Part shown: piece after piece, positions 10,101 through 18,428 of the stretch
Layout: each line of letters opens with the position of its first letter
How positions within the stretch are numbered: position 1 is the first letter of the stretch
Source of the DNA: Flammeovirga sp. OC4
GTDB taxonomy: Bacteria > Bacteroidota > Bacteroidia > Cytophagales > Flammeovirgaceae
Reading direction: 5' to 3'
DNA: 64,000 nt
Assembly: GCF_000812565.1 (NCBI RefSeq)
Contig: NZ_JTAM01000042.1
Span: forward strand, 26,016 to 90,015
Program-made: the position numbers and the translations under genes
Notes under the pieces: generated by a model
What the model saw: only the letters and a program-made list of their open reading frames with translations
Told to the model about the DNA's origin: nothing
Database searches by the model: none

Positions 10101-10730
10101 TCACTGATTGGTAATGACCTTCTCAACCAAATTGTATACGAAAGAGGTATTCTTGATCCAGGTAGAATTTTAAAATTGATGAATGATATGATTCGTCAAG
10201 CCTTGAATCAAGCAGAAAACGAAAATAGCCGTGATGGTATGGACATCGCTATTTGTGTTGTCTCACCAAAACGTAAGACATTGACATTTGCGGGTGCCGG
10301 TAGACCACTTTACTACATTGACAACAACGAGCCAGAAGAACTTAAACGTTTGAAAGGTGGTAAATTTGGTATTGGTGGTAAAGCCACAAAGAAAAAGGTG
10401 TTTGATTCGTACTCATTACCTTTAGAAGATATCAAAGTAATGTATATCTGTTCTGATGGTTACCAAGATCAGTTTGGTGGACCTAATGGACGTAAGTTGA
10501 TGCAGAAGCCATTTAAAGATCTTCTTTACTCTATACATGATAAAGAGATGGATCTTCAAAATAAGTCATTGGATCAATTCATGGAACAATGGATGCTACA
10601 TGGCAATCAAAAACAAATTGATGATATGTTGATTATCGGTTTGAGACCACACGTAGTGATTGACGAAGAAAGTGAAAAAGAGATATTACTTGTCGATGAG
10701 CACGAAGCACAAAGACAGTCTATTTTCTAA
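7194..10730 (+). CDS. Two-component-type propeller sensor with C-terminal SpoIIE/PP2C phosphatase
   Basis: An 1178-residue sensor. A signal peptide ends near ...TTSAQ. Residues about 35-640 hold repeated beta-propeller units of the regulator-propeller type (DSIGYLWMGTDNGL, DGNLWICQDG, QQLWIATPSGL), and a Y_Y_Y-like beta domain follows. One membrane span lies near 755-775, a long charged coiled coil at about 780-905, and a SpoIIE-type PP2C phosphatase at about 930-1165 (GDFHW, AADCTGHGVPGAFMS, CSDGYQDQFGG, with metal-binding aspartates). Periplasmic sensing is therefore joined to cytoplasmic serine/threonine dephosphorylation. SpoIIE phosphatases often act on anti-sigma-factor antagonists, but none is encoded nearby. 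The ligand is unknown. Confidence 0.9.
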   Translation: MVRATNSNLRIHFLIKLVTSILLLISTTTSAQNILSTHYSKDNGLKSEYIKSIAKDSIGYLWMGTDNGLVRYNGLSFKNYGSSQLHSNYIKQLLQKKDGSLYAITDKEVVQIFSTPDEVSFKVLLQTKTPEADTGDLFYGKMLYEDRNNVLWAADNSQIFKQNASGKFELTFSDFDLINEAQNRSFQLVENIDGELFAFHHTGAVLKFDEEANQFRNMNANLSLTNIQHAIWYNGSSFLVADAGKGISLVEIKGNRVSRQQIGQKLDASYIQEIGTDTYMVSAWLKGMYRLESTYEGFKLHRDPELGVYNGNSMYYNDLDLWLARDNGVSLFQKLPFNQFAQNITSSFIQHINGDDKNLYFTDGDNFYTGSLNSINEFKLEQKIKVKPSGNSFLRILPTSQGVWTSDAEGHIILWRGKREVKKYDLSHLGGAIFVMKQDKDGNLWICQDGIAGVIKIQPNGKTKIYSVEEGVSSRAISIEITSTNEILLGGSTKEGLVFQYNDVIDAFDNLTEELSFKLGGNLQTNDIKKLSNGDVILGTSYGTMILKDGKIKRLNLGDFTSISNNALAIDPSEQQLWIATPSGLIRYNFEHDEYLLYTYKDGLPDGSLNHRGLYIDDFGKLFISTTRGIGFAPNLQVLKETPKPFIEQVHVGGDKIDMNERPDVASDSYLRVDFHIPVYPTENVALQKRILGYPGLDEWTNFEKDHEGLLIDKLEAGSSYTLEIRGRKTGNFSWSRPLAFRFSVFTPFYKQWWSYVIYVVGTITIVLIFVQLNILRSRREQKRLEEQVNLRTKEVEQQSSELTNKNNELEKAFNRLKRSEAILNHNTKELERAKREADKAVSKLKDKNTELEETSRTIREQHQEMKSHREQILRQNELVKEQALLLSQHNDKVKSSVNYARRMQTAVFGQPSEMAEQMKGIGQHWDGFVYLKPRDIVSGDFHWYGEKNENHIIVAADCTGHGVPGAFMSLIGNDLLNQIVYERGILDPGRILKLMNDMIRQALNQAENENSRDGMDIAICVVSPKRKTLTFAGAGRPLYYIDNNEPEELKRLKGGKFGIGGKATKKKVFDSYSLPLEDIKVMYICSDGYQDQFGGPNGRKLMQKPFKDLLYSIHDKEMDLQNKSLDQFMEQWMLHGNQKQIDDMLIIGLRPHVVIDEESEKEILLVDEHEAQRQSIF

Positions 10731-10750
10731 CATCAAATGATATAAAGAGT

Positions 10751-10786
10751 AGAGGGAAGCTTAATTCAGATTAAGCTTCCCTTTTT
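10751..10786 (+). terminator. Rho-independent terminator
   Basis: A 12-bp perfect stem (AGGGAAGCTTAA), a 6-nt loop and a run of T close the SpoIIE gene. Confidence 0.85.
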
Positions 10787-11011
10787 CATGAAGATCACCT
10801 TGTATTCTTGTTTTCTGAATTCGGCAACAAAACAATATTAATAGCATTAATAATCTATTTTAATTCATGATTTTAGGATAACATTATTCAGCATCAGAAA
10901 TTTCTTGGCAAAACGACATTAAATATCAAATTATATTTTTTAAGAAATTTTAAGTTATTATTTTTAGAAAGAGAACATAACAATCGAGTACCACATAACT
11001 AAATTTTATAA

Positions 11012-11455
11012 ATGCCCTACCTCATTATCCTGCTGATGTTATTATTATCAAACAGCTTATTTGCACAATCTCAAAAAGTCAGCACTTCTTATAAAACTAT
11101 TTACCTAATTGAAGATGAAGGGCTATTGGACAAGTGTGATGTTGAAGAAAGAAACATTATCACTTTGACACATTCTTTGGAAGAATGGCAGTTCTTTTTT
11201 GAAAAAAATAAACTCATTGCTTTTGAATGTATTCAAAAAGATTTCCTCTTTGAAGAACTTTTTGAGGTAAAACCGAATGTATTTGAAGACAAAAGTGGAC
11301 TCTATAAACTGTATACTCAAATCAAAAAACCAAATGAGATATCCATCACAATAGAATCTCAAAATAACCTTACAGACCTCTATTTTTCAGAAAATAATAA
11401 TGAAGAAGCTACATTTTACTTCAAAAAAATGGTAGTTAATAAAAGTAAATTGTAA
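11012..11455 (+). CDS. Exported protein of unknown function
   Basis: A 147-residue protein with a clear signal peptide: hydrophobic residues 3-17, cleavage after LFAQ. The mature part is hydrophilic, rich in Lys, Glu and Phe, with alternating polar/nonpolar stretches suggesting beta structure. No motif is recognised. It is followed after 86 bp by another exported protein on the same strand; no terminator separates them, so they may share a transcript. Real coding is supported by the signal peptide and by position; function is unknown. Confidence 0.6.
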   Translation: MPYLIILLMLLLSNSLFAQSQKVSTSYKTIYLIEDEGLLDKCDVEERNIITLTHSLEEWQFFFEKNKLIAFECIQKDFLFEELFEVKPNVFEDKSGLYKLYTQIKKPNEISITIESQNNLTDLYFSENNNEEATFYFKKMVVNKSKL

Positions 11456-11541
11456 ATTACAACAACTTTCAGTTAAACAAACATTATCAATCTAACTAAA
11501 GTGTTGTACGATGCATCACTTTTTACATAACTCTCATTATT

Positions 11542-12459
11542 ATGAAATACATTTTTTCTAAAACACTTCTAGCTATTGTTTTTTGTGCTCTTTTCTCTCT
11601 ACGGTCTAATGCACAAGGTTGTGCCGATGCTGGACTATGCAGTATTGGCCCAATGAAAAGTAGCGAATTTTTTAATGAAACACCTACACATGGAGAACTC
11701 CGCTTTCGTCCCTCTTATGGTTTAGGCGAAAAACAAGTGAGTGTCATTGGGTTACAACTAGAAGGTGATTATAACATCAAGGATGTAGTCTATTTCCAAT
11801 TCCAATTGCCGTACATTATTACCACCGGTGGATTGGGAAATACAAATGGGTTTGGTGATTTAACCTTATCACTTTCCGTTCCTGTTTATAAAGGAGATGA
11901 GGTGACTACCACTATTTTCGGAGGTACTAAAATCCCATTCCAAGATGGCAATGTTCTTTATAATGGAGCTCCGCTACCAATGGCTTATCAACCAAGTTTA
12001 GGTACGTACGATATTCTTGGCGGTGTAGCAGTAAGTTATAAACAGTTTTTATTCTCTGCCGGTTATCAACAGCCTCTAACACAAAATGAAAATGCATTTT
12101 TTGAAACAGGGTCTGACCCCGACAACGAATCTTGGAGTACCAACGAATTTGAAAGACAAGCTGATTTAGCGATTAGAGCAGAGTATTCAAAAGAGAATCC
12201 TGATAAAATAAATTGGAAAGCAGGATTACTTGGAATTGTACATATGGGAAATGACTCTTTCGTAGATACGGATGGCGTTAGAAAAGAAATTGATGGTTCT
12301 AGTGGATTGACATTGAACCTGACAGGTGGTATCTCAAAGGCATTTGGAGATTATACTCTTGGAGCTGACCTTGGTTTTCCTGTAATGGCAAGAACTGCTC
12401 GTCCAGATGGACTTACAAGATCATTTGTAATTGGTTTTTATGGTGGTTGGAAATTCTAA
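11542..12459 (+). CDS. Predicted outer-membrane beta-barrel protein
   Basis: 305 residues with a signal peptide (cleavage after RSNAQ) and a mature start GCADAGLCSIG holding a cysteine pair. The rest alternates aromatic and glycine residues as transmembrane beta strands do (LRFRPSYGLGE, FQFQLPYIITTGG, LTLSLSVPVY) and ends in FYGGWKF, with the C-terminal aromatic typical of barrel proteins. It resembles the transporter/MetA-pathway-like barrel proteins common in Bacteroidota. A terminator lies 21 bp downstream. The class is likely; the substrate is not visible. Confidence 0.65.
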   Translation: MKYIFSKTLLAIVFCALFSLRSNAQGCADAGLCSIGPMKSSEFFNETPTHGELRFRPSYGLGEKQVSVIGLQLEGDYNIKDVVYFQFQLPYIITTGGLGNTNGFGDLTLSLSVPVYKGDEVTTTIFGGTKIPFQDGNVLYNGAPLPMAYQPSLGTYDILGGVAVSYKQFLFSAGYQQPLTQNENAFFETGSDPDNESWSTNEFERQADLAIRAEYSKENPDKINWKAGLLGIVHMGNDSFVDTDGVRKEIDGSSGLTLNLTGGISKAFGDYTLGADLGFPVMARTARPDGLTRSFVIGFYGGWKF

Positions 12460-12480
12460 TCTATAACTAGGTCAAAATAT

Positions 12481-12526
12481 AAAAAGCTTCCTATACTGCA
12501 TTTTTAGCGTATAGGAAGCTTTTTTC
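12481..12526 (+). terminator. Rho-independent terminator
   Basis: AAAAAGCTTCCTATA pairs with TATAGGAAGCTTTTT across a 14-nt loop and is followed by T residues. It closes the barrel-protein gene and would work in both directions. Confidence 0.85.
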
Positions 12527-12671
12527 ATTAAGTATTATTTAACTATCTGTTCATAACTTTCTCTTTCATCATTAAGCCTACTTTACCTTTCGATGAACTC
12601 TCCCCAAAAGTACTTTTCACAAAAAGAAGAGTAGTATATTAATAGTGTCAAAGCCCAATTAAATTGAAATT

Positions 12672-12899
12672 ATGAGTTTAGTAAACCAACAACAGTACCT
12701 ATGGGAAGGTGGATTTGAAAAAGCGGAATCGAAAGAAATGAGCTTTCAAATTACACTTTACTATAATGACGAATCAGAAGAAACTTTTTTCGAGTCTTCC
12801 TCAACTGATCTTACTGAAGATGAAAAGTATCATGAAAAATTATTAAACTTAGAAGATGTGGTCGATTTCTATATCGAACTAGAAGGAGTGATCGCATAA
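12672..12899 (+). CDS. Small acidic protein of unknown function
   Basis: 75 residues, about a quarter Asp/Glu, without signal peptide or membrane segment. Two parts can be seen: a beta-like half (MSFQITLYYNDESEETFFE) and a helical, acidic half (LTEDEKYHEKLLNLEDVVDFYIELEGV). It has its own terminator 90 bp downstream, and the upstream gene is separated by a terminator, so it is a single-gene unit. Coding is likely from frame length and terminator placement, but no family is recognised. Confidence 0.5.
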   Translation: MSLVNQQQYLWEGGFEKAESKEMSFQITLYYNDESEETFFESSSTDLTEDEKYHEKLLNLEDVVDFYIELEGVIA

Positions 12900-12987
12900 A
12901 AGAAATTATAACATCTAGCCGATGTGAATTTTTAAATCCACCTTGCTAGTATATTATAATCCAAAGACTATTTTACTTTTGAAACAA

Positions 12988-13024
12988 TTAGCCCTTTCTA
13001 TTTTTTAGAAAGGGCTACTTTTTT
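12988..13024 (+). terminator. Rho-independent terminator
   Basis: TAGCCCTTTCTA pairs with TAGAAAGGGCTA over a 5-nt loop, followed by CTTTTTTT. It ends the small acidic protein's transcript just before repeat copy A. Confidence 0.8.
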
Positions 13025-13041
13025 ATTAGGCAACTAGTACG

Positions 13042-13406
13042 TTGTAAACTAAACTACCGTAAACTTTCAAGCTTCTTTCTTCTTCATTTTTCCATTGATG
13101 AAAAACGAAGCAAAAAATCTAGGGTTAGAAGTCAAAAGCTAAATTCCATTCCTCTCGTCTATTGAAAGGGTAACTCGATCAAAACTTCATCGTTTTGAGA
13201 TACTCAAACAAGAAAATCATTTTTAACGGCTCAATTCATGAAATTATTAACGCTTTTCCCTTCAAGGCCGAAGGAAGTACTACCTAACGAATTGAGTAGA
13301 AAGACCACTGGCGCGAATGTTAAGCGTCAGCGTCATTCGTGTCCTATTGATCATCAGAAATCTCCTGATTTCTAAACAATATAAATAACGCAAACTTAGT
13401 TTACAA
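13042..13406. repeat. Dispersed repeat copy A: 365 bp, TTGTAAACTAA inverted ends
   Basis: The element begins TTGTAAACTAA (13042-13052) and ends with its perfect complement (13396-13406). Similarity between the ends extends outward (ACTAGTAC / ACTAATTAC). It has no open frame of note. Its left arm (to 13260) matches copy D inverted, and its right arm (from 13271) matches the left arm of copy B inverted, including a hairpin of AGAAATC with GATTTCT (13356-13373). The arms meet at the core TTCAAGGCCG (13261-13270). With both inverted ends and no coding content it resembles a MITE. Confidence 0.75.
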
Positions 13407-13435
13407 TGTAATTAGTTTTTTGTACAAACTTACTG

Positions 13436-15604
13436 TTAATCGGCCAGCGAAATTGTTTCTCCATCTACCTCTGAAGAGATTACATATTGATTTGCCTTCC
13501 ATTTGTACTTACTATAATACGCTTCTGCCAGCATCTGCATACCATATAGCATATCTTCTTTTGGATAAGCTACTGAAACCATTTTCATCAATGTTCTATT
13601 CTCTGAACTATGAGAATACTGAAAGAGAACCCATAAGCCCGCTTCATCCATCATTTTCATAGCTTCAGCTTCACCATGTCTATTCGATAATTTATCTTGG
13701 AAATATTGACCTTTTACGGATACCAATTCTCCCGCTTTTACACCTCTTCTGTATAATTCATCTTCACCTAGAGCATAGATATAAGCTTGCATTAATACCA
13801 CATCATTATAGTCTATACCATTACTTTCTGCTACCATCTGAGAATTCCCCCTAAATGAAATATACTTTTTTACCCACTGTAAATGTTCCCAATTTGAAAA
13901 TACTTCAGGATTTGACTGAGTCAAAGAATCGATCATTTCCATATAATGCAGTACTCTTTTTCTTTCATTTGATATTGAAAAATATTCCAAAGGTTCTAAA
14001 GAATCAGTCAAGACATTAAAGTGATCGTCTGTCAGTGTTTGATCATTAATTTCTACAGACGAAAGTAATACAGTATCCAATTCATATTTAACTAATGCCT
14101 TACTTAGATCTGCATGTAATGCACTCTTTGTATCTGAAATTCTATTCGAAAAATAGCTATTGATTTCTTGGGAATGGTATGCTTTAAAAAACGGGTTTTG
14201 AGTCTTTCTATTTACATTTTTAAAATACTCACCTCTAAAACCAAAATGTTGCTGAAAAATTATATTCGCATACTCATCGCTCTGATGTAATGTAAGCCAA
14301 TACTTCATGGCTGATTCAGGGAACGGTACGGTCACATAAATATCAACATTAGCATGTTGTTTCTCTACCTTCGACATTCTATAAGCAAGCGAATTGGCTA
14401 ATTCAGGAAGTACATTTGCGTAGAGGTTTTTCAGTAATGAAACAGAATCTAATAGGTTTTGTTTTCTAAGTACAATTGATTGCGAATTATAAATTGATTC
14501 TAAATCTGAATCATCAAATCCAGGTACCTTAACAGGCCTTGGCTCATGAAAAGCTACTGCATCTAAAAAAACAGGCATCGTACCTTGTTTCGCTACAATT
14601 TCTTTAATGATAAAAGAATTGATATTCGACACCCTTACACACCCCCCTGAAAGAGCAAAACCCAATTGATCTACTCTATTAGAACCATGAATGTAAAGCT
14701 GCCTTTTTCCCGAATTACTATTGTCAATATAACAAACATCTTCTGGTGATTTTTGGAGGTATTGAGGTGCTGATAGATCTATATATTCGGAACCAAAATT
14801 TTGTCCAATTAAACCAAATTGATTACTACATATAAATGCCTTTTCAACCTTGGTACTTTTTCTAAAAATATACATCGCTTCTCCATCATACGCCTGACGA
14901 TGAAGTTTATAAAAAATATGTCTTGGATCTGTTGTGATTGTCTTTGATTGCCAACCTTTCTGATGATAATCTTTATAAACTAAAAAATACCCTAAAGGTG
15001 TTTGTCCTGAATCATTTTCAAAGCCTACTCCTTTCCAAGCTGATGAAATATCAATTTCAACCAATTCTCCATTCGACATATTGATAATATATCCCTTTTG
15101 CCCACCTACATTTTTCTTGGAGATATTCCCTACAAAAGCATAGCCTGATTGAATTCCCTTCGTATCTCTTAGGTATAAAAATGCCTTTTGAAGTTTGTGA
15201 TGTACAAATGAAAAGTATTTTGGATCCGATTTCTTCGACAAAACACGCATTCCACATTTTGCATCATTGTGTAGCATTTCCTTTTGATGTTCTGTCAGAT
15301 CAGGATACTGCTCTAATAATTGATTCATGAAGTTTTGTGTAAGCTGCCCCAGACTTTCAGGCATTAATACTCTAGCTTCTTCCAACTGTTGAATAGCAGG
15401 AATTGTATACACTTCTTCCTTGACGCTAGCTGGTGCACTTCCTCTCGAACTTACATAAACAGCTTTCCCTGTTAATGCTTTCCAATTGAAATCTTCTGAA
15501 GAAAAAGAAGTGAAATCACCTGTCTTTTTTGATGACTGTTTCGCACATGAACAACATAGAATAAAACAGGTCAGAATAATAAAATTGCCAATATGGGTTC
15601 TCAT
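13436..15604 (-). CDS. L,D-transpeptidase-family exported protein, probable lipoprotein
   Basis: 722 residues. The N-terminus is hydrophobic and then has CCSCAKQSSKK, a likely lipoprotein signal with an imperfect lipobox. At about residues 305-325 the pattern HGSNR followed by SGGCVRVSN matches the L,D-transpeptidase (YkuD-type) active site, HG...(S)GC.R, with the nucleophilic cysteine. These enzymes cross-link peptidoglycan or attach proteins to it. A large helical C-terminal part (about 370-722) has no recognised domain. The protein is much longer than typical YkuD enzymes. The gene is alone and lies between two copies of the dispersed repeat. Fold assignment is good; exact activity is inferred. 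Confidence 0.75.
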   Translation of the reverse strand: MRTHIGNFIILTCFILCCSCAKQSSKKTGDFTSFSSEDFNWKALTGKAVYVSSRGSAPASVKEEVYTIPAIQQLEEARVLMPESLGQLTQNFMNQLLEQYPDLTEHQKEMLHNDAKCGMRVLSKKSDPKYFSFVHHKLQKAFLYLRDTKGIQSGYAFVGNISKKNVGGQKGYIINMSNGELVEIDISSAWKGVGFENDSGQTPLGYFLVYKDYHQKGWQSKTITTDPRHIFYKLHRQAYDGEAMYIFRKSTKVEKAFICSNQFGLIGQNFGSEYIDLSAPQYLQKSPEDVCYIDNSNSGKRQLYIHGSNRVDQLGFALSGGCVRVSNINSFIIKEIVAKQGTMPVFLDAVAFHEPRPVKVPGFDDSDLESIYNSQSIVLRKQNLLDSVSLLKNLYANVLPELANSLAYRMSKVEKQHANVDIYVTVPFPESAMKYWLTLHQSDEYANIIFQQHFGFRGEYFKNVNRKTQNPFFKAYHSQEINSYFSNRISDTKSALHADLSKALVKYELDTVLLSSVEINDQTLTDDHFNVLTDSLEPLEYFSISNERKRVLHYMEMIDSLTQSNPEVFSNWEHLQWVKKYISFRGNSQMVAESNGIDYNDVVLMQAYIYALGEDELYRRGVKAGELVSVKGQYFQDKLSNRHGEAEAMKMMDEAGLWVLFQYSHSSENRTLMKMVSVAYPKEDMLYGMQMLAEAYYSKYKWKANQYVISSEVDGETISLAD

Positions 15605-15686
15605 TAGTTAGTGGTTTTGAATACAATATTTTTTAAGCTAAAGAGGAGTTTGCTATCTCTTCTATTAGAAAGTAGAGTTCAATACA

Positions 15687-15985
15687 TTGTAAACTAAATT
15701 ATCGTCAACTTTTAATCGATCTTTCTGCAAGCATCATCTATAAGATCAATTTTCAAACTTCCTTCTTCTTCATTTTTGTCTTGAAACAAAAACGAAGCAA
15801 AAAATTCAAGGCCGAGGGAGATACTACTAAATGATGGTCTGATTACATATCAAAAGACAAAGGTTTTATAATAATTTTCTAAAATGCAGTTCTGTAGGAA
15901 CATTGCATTGCAAAGTCCTCGCGAACCATCATACACTACCATTTACCCTTCATAAAAGTAATCGCATTAATTAACGAAAACTATC
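15687..15985. repeat. Dispersed repeat copy C: left end intact, right end decayed
   Basis: It begins with the intact end TTGTAAACTAA (15687-15697). The left arm shares with A and D the stretch ending ...AACGAAGCAAAAAA, then comes the core TTCAAGGCCG (15805-15814), and the right arm matches copy B's right arm (GATACTACTAAATGATGG..., AGGAACAT..., CGAACCATCATACACTACC). The right inverted end is degraded (AACGAAAACTATCTAA), so the right boundary is approximate. Together with A it flanks the L,D-transpeptidase gene in the same orientation. No other feature is seen between 15605 and 15686. Confidence 0.65.
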
Positions 15986-16046
15986 TAATATACAGCGTCT
16001 TAAAATCTATTTCTATTACTAAAATAGGCATTAAAAAGTTCTATAA

Positions 16047-16086
16047 AAAAAATCCAAGATGAGATAAATGCTACATCTTGGATTTT
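16047..16086 (-). terminator. Rho-independent terminator
   Basis: On the minus strand AAAATCCAAGATG pairs with CATCTTGGATTTT and is followed by a run of T, 25 bp after the stop of the symporter-binding-protein fusion. Confidence 0.85.
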
Positions 16087-16110
16087 AACGTATCAAGTCA
16101 ATTAAATATA

Positions 16111-18306
16111 CTAATCAACCCAATGCAAAACGTTTCGAATTACGCTCCAATGTTTTTCTGTACTAGTAGGGTCTTCACCTAAAATCCAATAATCATAAAA
16201 ACGTTGAATTGTTCCATCTTTACGATTCACTTCAATCCAATCTGACACAAAATTGGCCATATTTTCATCATTATTTCCTATAGGATAGGCAAGTGGTAAT
16301 GTAATACTATACGGTAATGGATTGGCAATTTGGAACTCAGGGTGTAATAATGTTAATGCTGCTCCTCTTTCAGCACTTGTCAGCAAACCACTGAGTGGTA
16401 TACTGTCTGGCTGATTATCAAAAAATTCATCAACTGTATCCAATCGAACTGCTTTGGCATTCGGAAAATATTTTAAAAACTTCTCTGCAACATCACTTCT
16501 CTCAAAATATCCGATATTAAAAGAATCCAAAGCGGCTGTTTTATCAAATGTCTTGAATTGATCTGCCTGATCCCCTACCACCAAGGCCATTGTAACATCG
16601 ATGTAAGGTTTTGAGAAAGCCAACTCTGCCGAATATTGACTTGACATAAATATATCTGACATCACAATATCAAAGTTGTCATTTTTCAATTCTTCAGGCA
16701 TGTTTCCTACTGTAATAGGTACAAATTCGATTTCAACATCCAATACAGAGCCTAACTCGTGTGCCATATCAATACCAAAACCTACCAACTCTCCTTTGGC
16801 ATTGAAATAACTAAATGGTATTTCATTTTCATAAAAACCAACTCTTAGGATACCTCGTTTTTTGATTCGATCTAAAACCCCTTCTCCTTCTTCTAATGGA
16901 ACAGGGTTAGGAGAAGCTTCTGGCAATACTTTAAAAGGAACTAATTGATGTACTAGTTGCATATTCGCAATCACTTTATCATTCTGATAAACATCTTTGA
17001 GAGAGTAAGCCAGAAAATATCGAAGTGGAATTAATGTACCTATAAATAAACCCACGGATACAGTGATCAGCATGGAGATTTTACGCTTCTTTATTTTGAA
17101 AAAGCCATGAGAAGTACCTAACGTTAGTATTGTAAGTGTAATCAAATGCATCGCTCCTAAAACCACCCTAACTCTATCCGTAAATACAGTTGAAACCACA
17201 AAAAGCTGAAACATATCTTTTGGAATTTTCAAGATATCGAGCATAAAAGGAATACCAGTAACTGGGGCTACAAAACTACTCAACAGTGTAGCTCCAACAA
17301 ACATAGGGTAATCTTTCAACGTGATTTCATTGCCCACAAACCAAGCGGCAAATGGAACAAATACAAATATGACCAGCGTCCCAAGGTTAGGAAAAGGATA
17401 AGCGAGTGGCATCAAAATATCTGTTCCTGCATTATTTTCATCATTCCCTAAATCATATTCTCTGTATAACGCTTTTAAATCTTCAATGAGTTGTGGAAGC
17501 ACTACAATGATTTTACCTGTTGCAAAGATCGTGATCAACGTTGCTTTAGTGTATTTAAAAATATCTTTGTACTTGAATGGGGTACACGCTGAAATTAGCA
17601 TAGGTAACACCCAAAATACCATAATTGAAACTGCTACAATATAAGTCAGTAAATACGCCTGCATTTTACCCAATTCATCCAATGTCATCGTCCCTGCCGT
17701 ACTTGCCGCAATAGCAAAAACACCTGCGGGAGTCAACTTGACTACTAATTTATTGACTTGGTTTAATGCTTTATTAAAAGCGTCTAAGCTATTAAGCAAA
17801 ACATCTTTATCCTTTCCATTAATCTGCATTACGCCAATTCCCACCAAAATAGAAAATAATACAACAGCAGGAACTTTGCTTTCAGCTAATGAAAAAAATG
17901 GATTCGAAGGTATATATAACTTCAGAAAATCAATCTCAGGTGGAGGTGTGATAAAACTCGTACTAAAAAAATTGGCTGATTTCCATTCTGGAAAGGCAAA
18001 AGGAAGAATTAATACAACTCCAATCCCAATAACCAACAAAAGTGCTAAACAACGAATGCCATTTATTATCAGTTTACGCCCTTCTTCTAAGGATAAGCGT
18101 CCAATATTTACAATTAAAGAGAAAACAATATAAGGCAGTACGGTCATCTGTAATAAACCAATAAAAGCATCGCCAAAAATCCCAAGATGCTCACAATATT
18201 CACCAAAAAATAAACCGACAGCAATACCTATAAATAAACCTATGAGGATTTTTGTTGACAAGGTCATTGGTTTCTTTTCTTTTGAAGTTTTGGATGTATT
18301 AGACAT
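16111..18306 (-). CDS. SDF-type cation symporter fused to a family 3 solute-binding protein
   Basis: 731 residues. Residues about 15-430 have the hydrophobic pattern of the dicarboxylate/amino acid:cation symporter (SDF, DAACS) family (GIAVGLFFGEY, LLQMTVLPYIVFSLI). After a linker, residues about 470-731 form a family 3 periplasmic binding protein (ILRVGFYENEIPFSYFNAKGELVGFGIDMA, later ADQFKTFDKTA), ending near the C-terminus. The usual SDF serine-rich ASSxATLP signature is replaced by IFATGKIIVVLPQL, and the NMxG motif by PFPNLGTLVI, so its transport chemistry may differ. Binding domain and transporter in one chain imply that the substrate is captured outside and handed over. It lies 122 bp downstream of a normal SDF symporter, with a terminator between them. 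Confidence 0.85.
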   Translation of the reverse strand: MSNTSKTSKEKKPMTLSTKILIGLFIGIAVGLFFGEYCEHLGIFGDAFIGLLQMTVLPYIVFSLIVNIGRLSLEEGRKLIINGIRCLALLLVIGIGVVLILPFAFPEWKSANFFSTSFITPPPEIDFLKLYIPSNPFFSLAESKVPAVVLFSILVGIGVMQINGKDKDVLLNSLDAFNKALNQVNKLVVKLTPAGVFAIAASTAGTMTLDELGKMQAYLLTYIVAVSIMVFWVLPMLISACTPFKYKDIFKYTKATLITIFATGKIIVVLPQLIEDLKALYREYDLGNDENNAGTDILMPLAYPFPNLGTLVIFVFVPFAAWFVGNEITLKDYPMFVGATLLSSFVAPVTGIPFMLDILKIPKDMFQLFVVSTVFTDRVRVVLGAMHLITLTILTLGTSHGFFKIKKRKISMLITVSVGLFIGTLIPLRYFLAYSLKDVYQNDKVIANMQLVHQLVPFKVLPEASPNPVPLEEGEGVLDRIKKRGILRVGFYENEIPFSYFNAKGELVGFGIDMAHELGSVLDVEIEFVPITVGNMPEELKNDNFDIVMSDIFMSSQYSAELAFSKPYIDVTMALVVGDQADQFKTFDKTAALDSFNIGYFERSDVAEKFLKYFPNAKAVRLDTVDEFFDNQPDSIPLSGLLTSAERGAALTLLHPEFQIANPLPYSITLPLAYPIGNNDENMANFVSDWIEVNRKDGTIQRFYDYWILGEDPTSTEKHWSVIRNVLHWVD

Positions 18307-18355
18307 ATAGTTTTTATGAAGTACGTAAAAAAGGATTGTTCAATCTAATATAAAT

Positions 18356-18393
18356 AAAGGCTACTCCTATTCCTAAAAATTAGAGTAGCCTTT
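18356..18393 (-). terminator. Probable terminator between the two symporter genes
   Basis: An 11-bp inverted repeat (AAAGGCTACTC / GAGTAGCCTTT, 14-nt loop) lies 36 bp after the stop of the upstream symporter. The T-tract on the minus strand is interrupted (TTTATTTATATT), so termination may be partial. Confidence 0.55.
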
Positions 18394-18428
18394 GTTTATA
18401 TTAGATATTTTGTAATGAATCTACATTA

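Noticed and set aside
13420..13662. Plus-strand frame opposite the L,D-transpeptidase end
   Set aside because: Antisense shadow of a well-supported gene, with no independent support.
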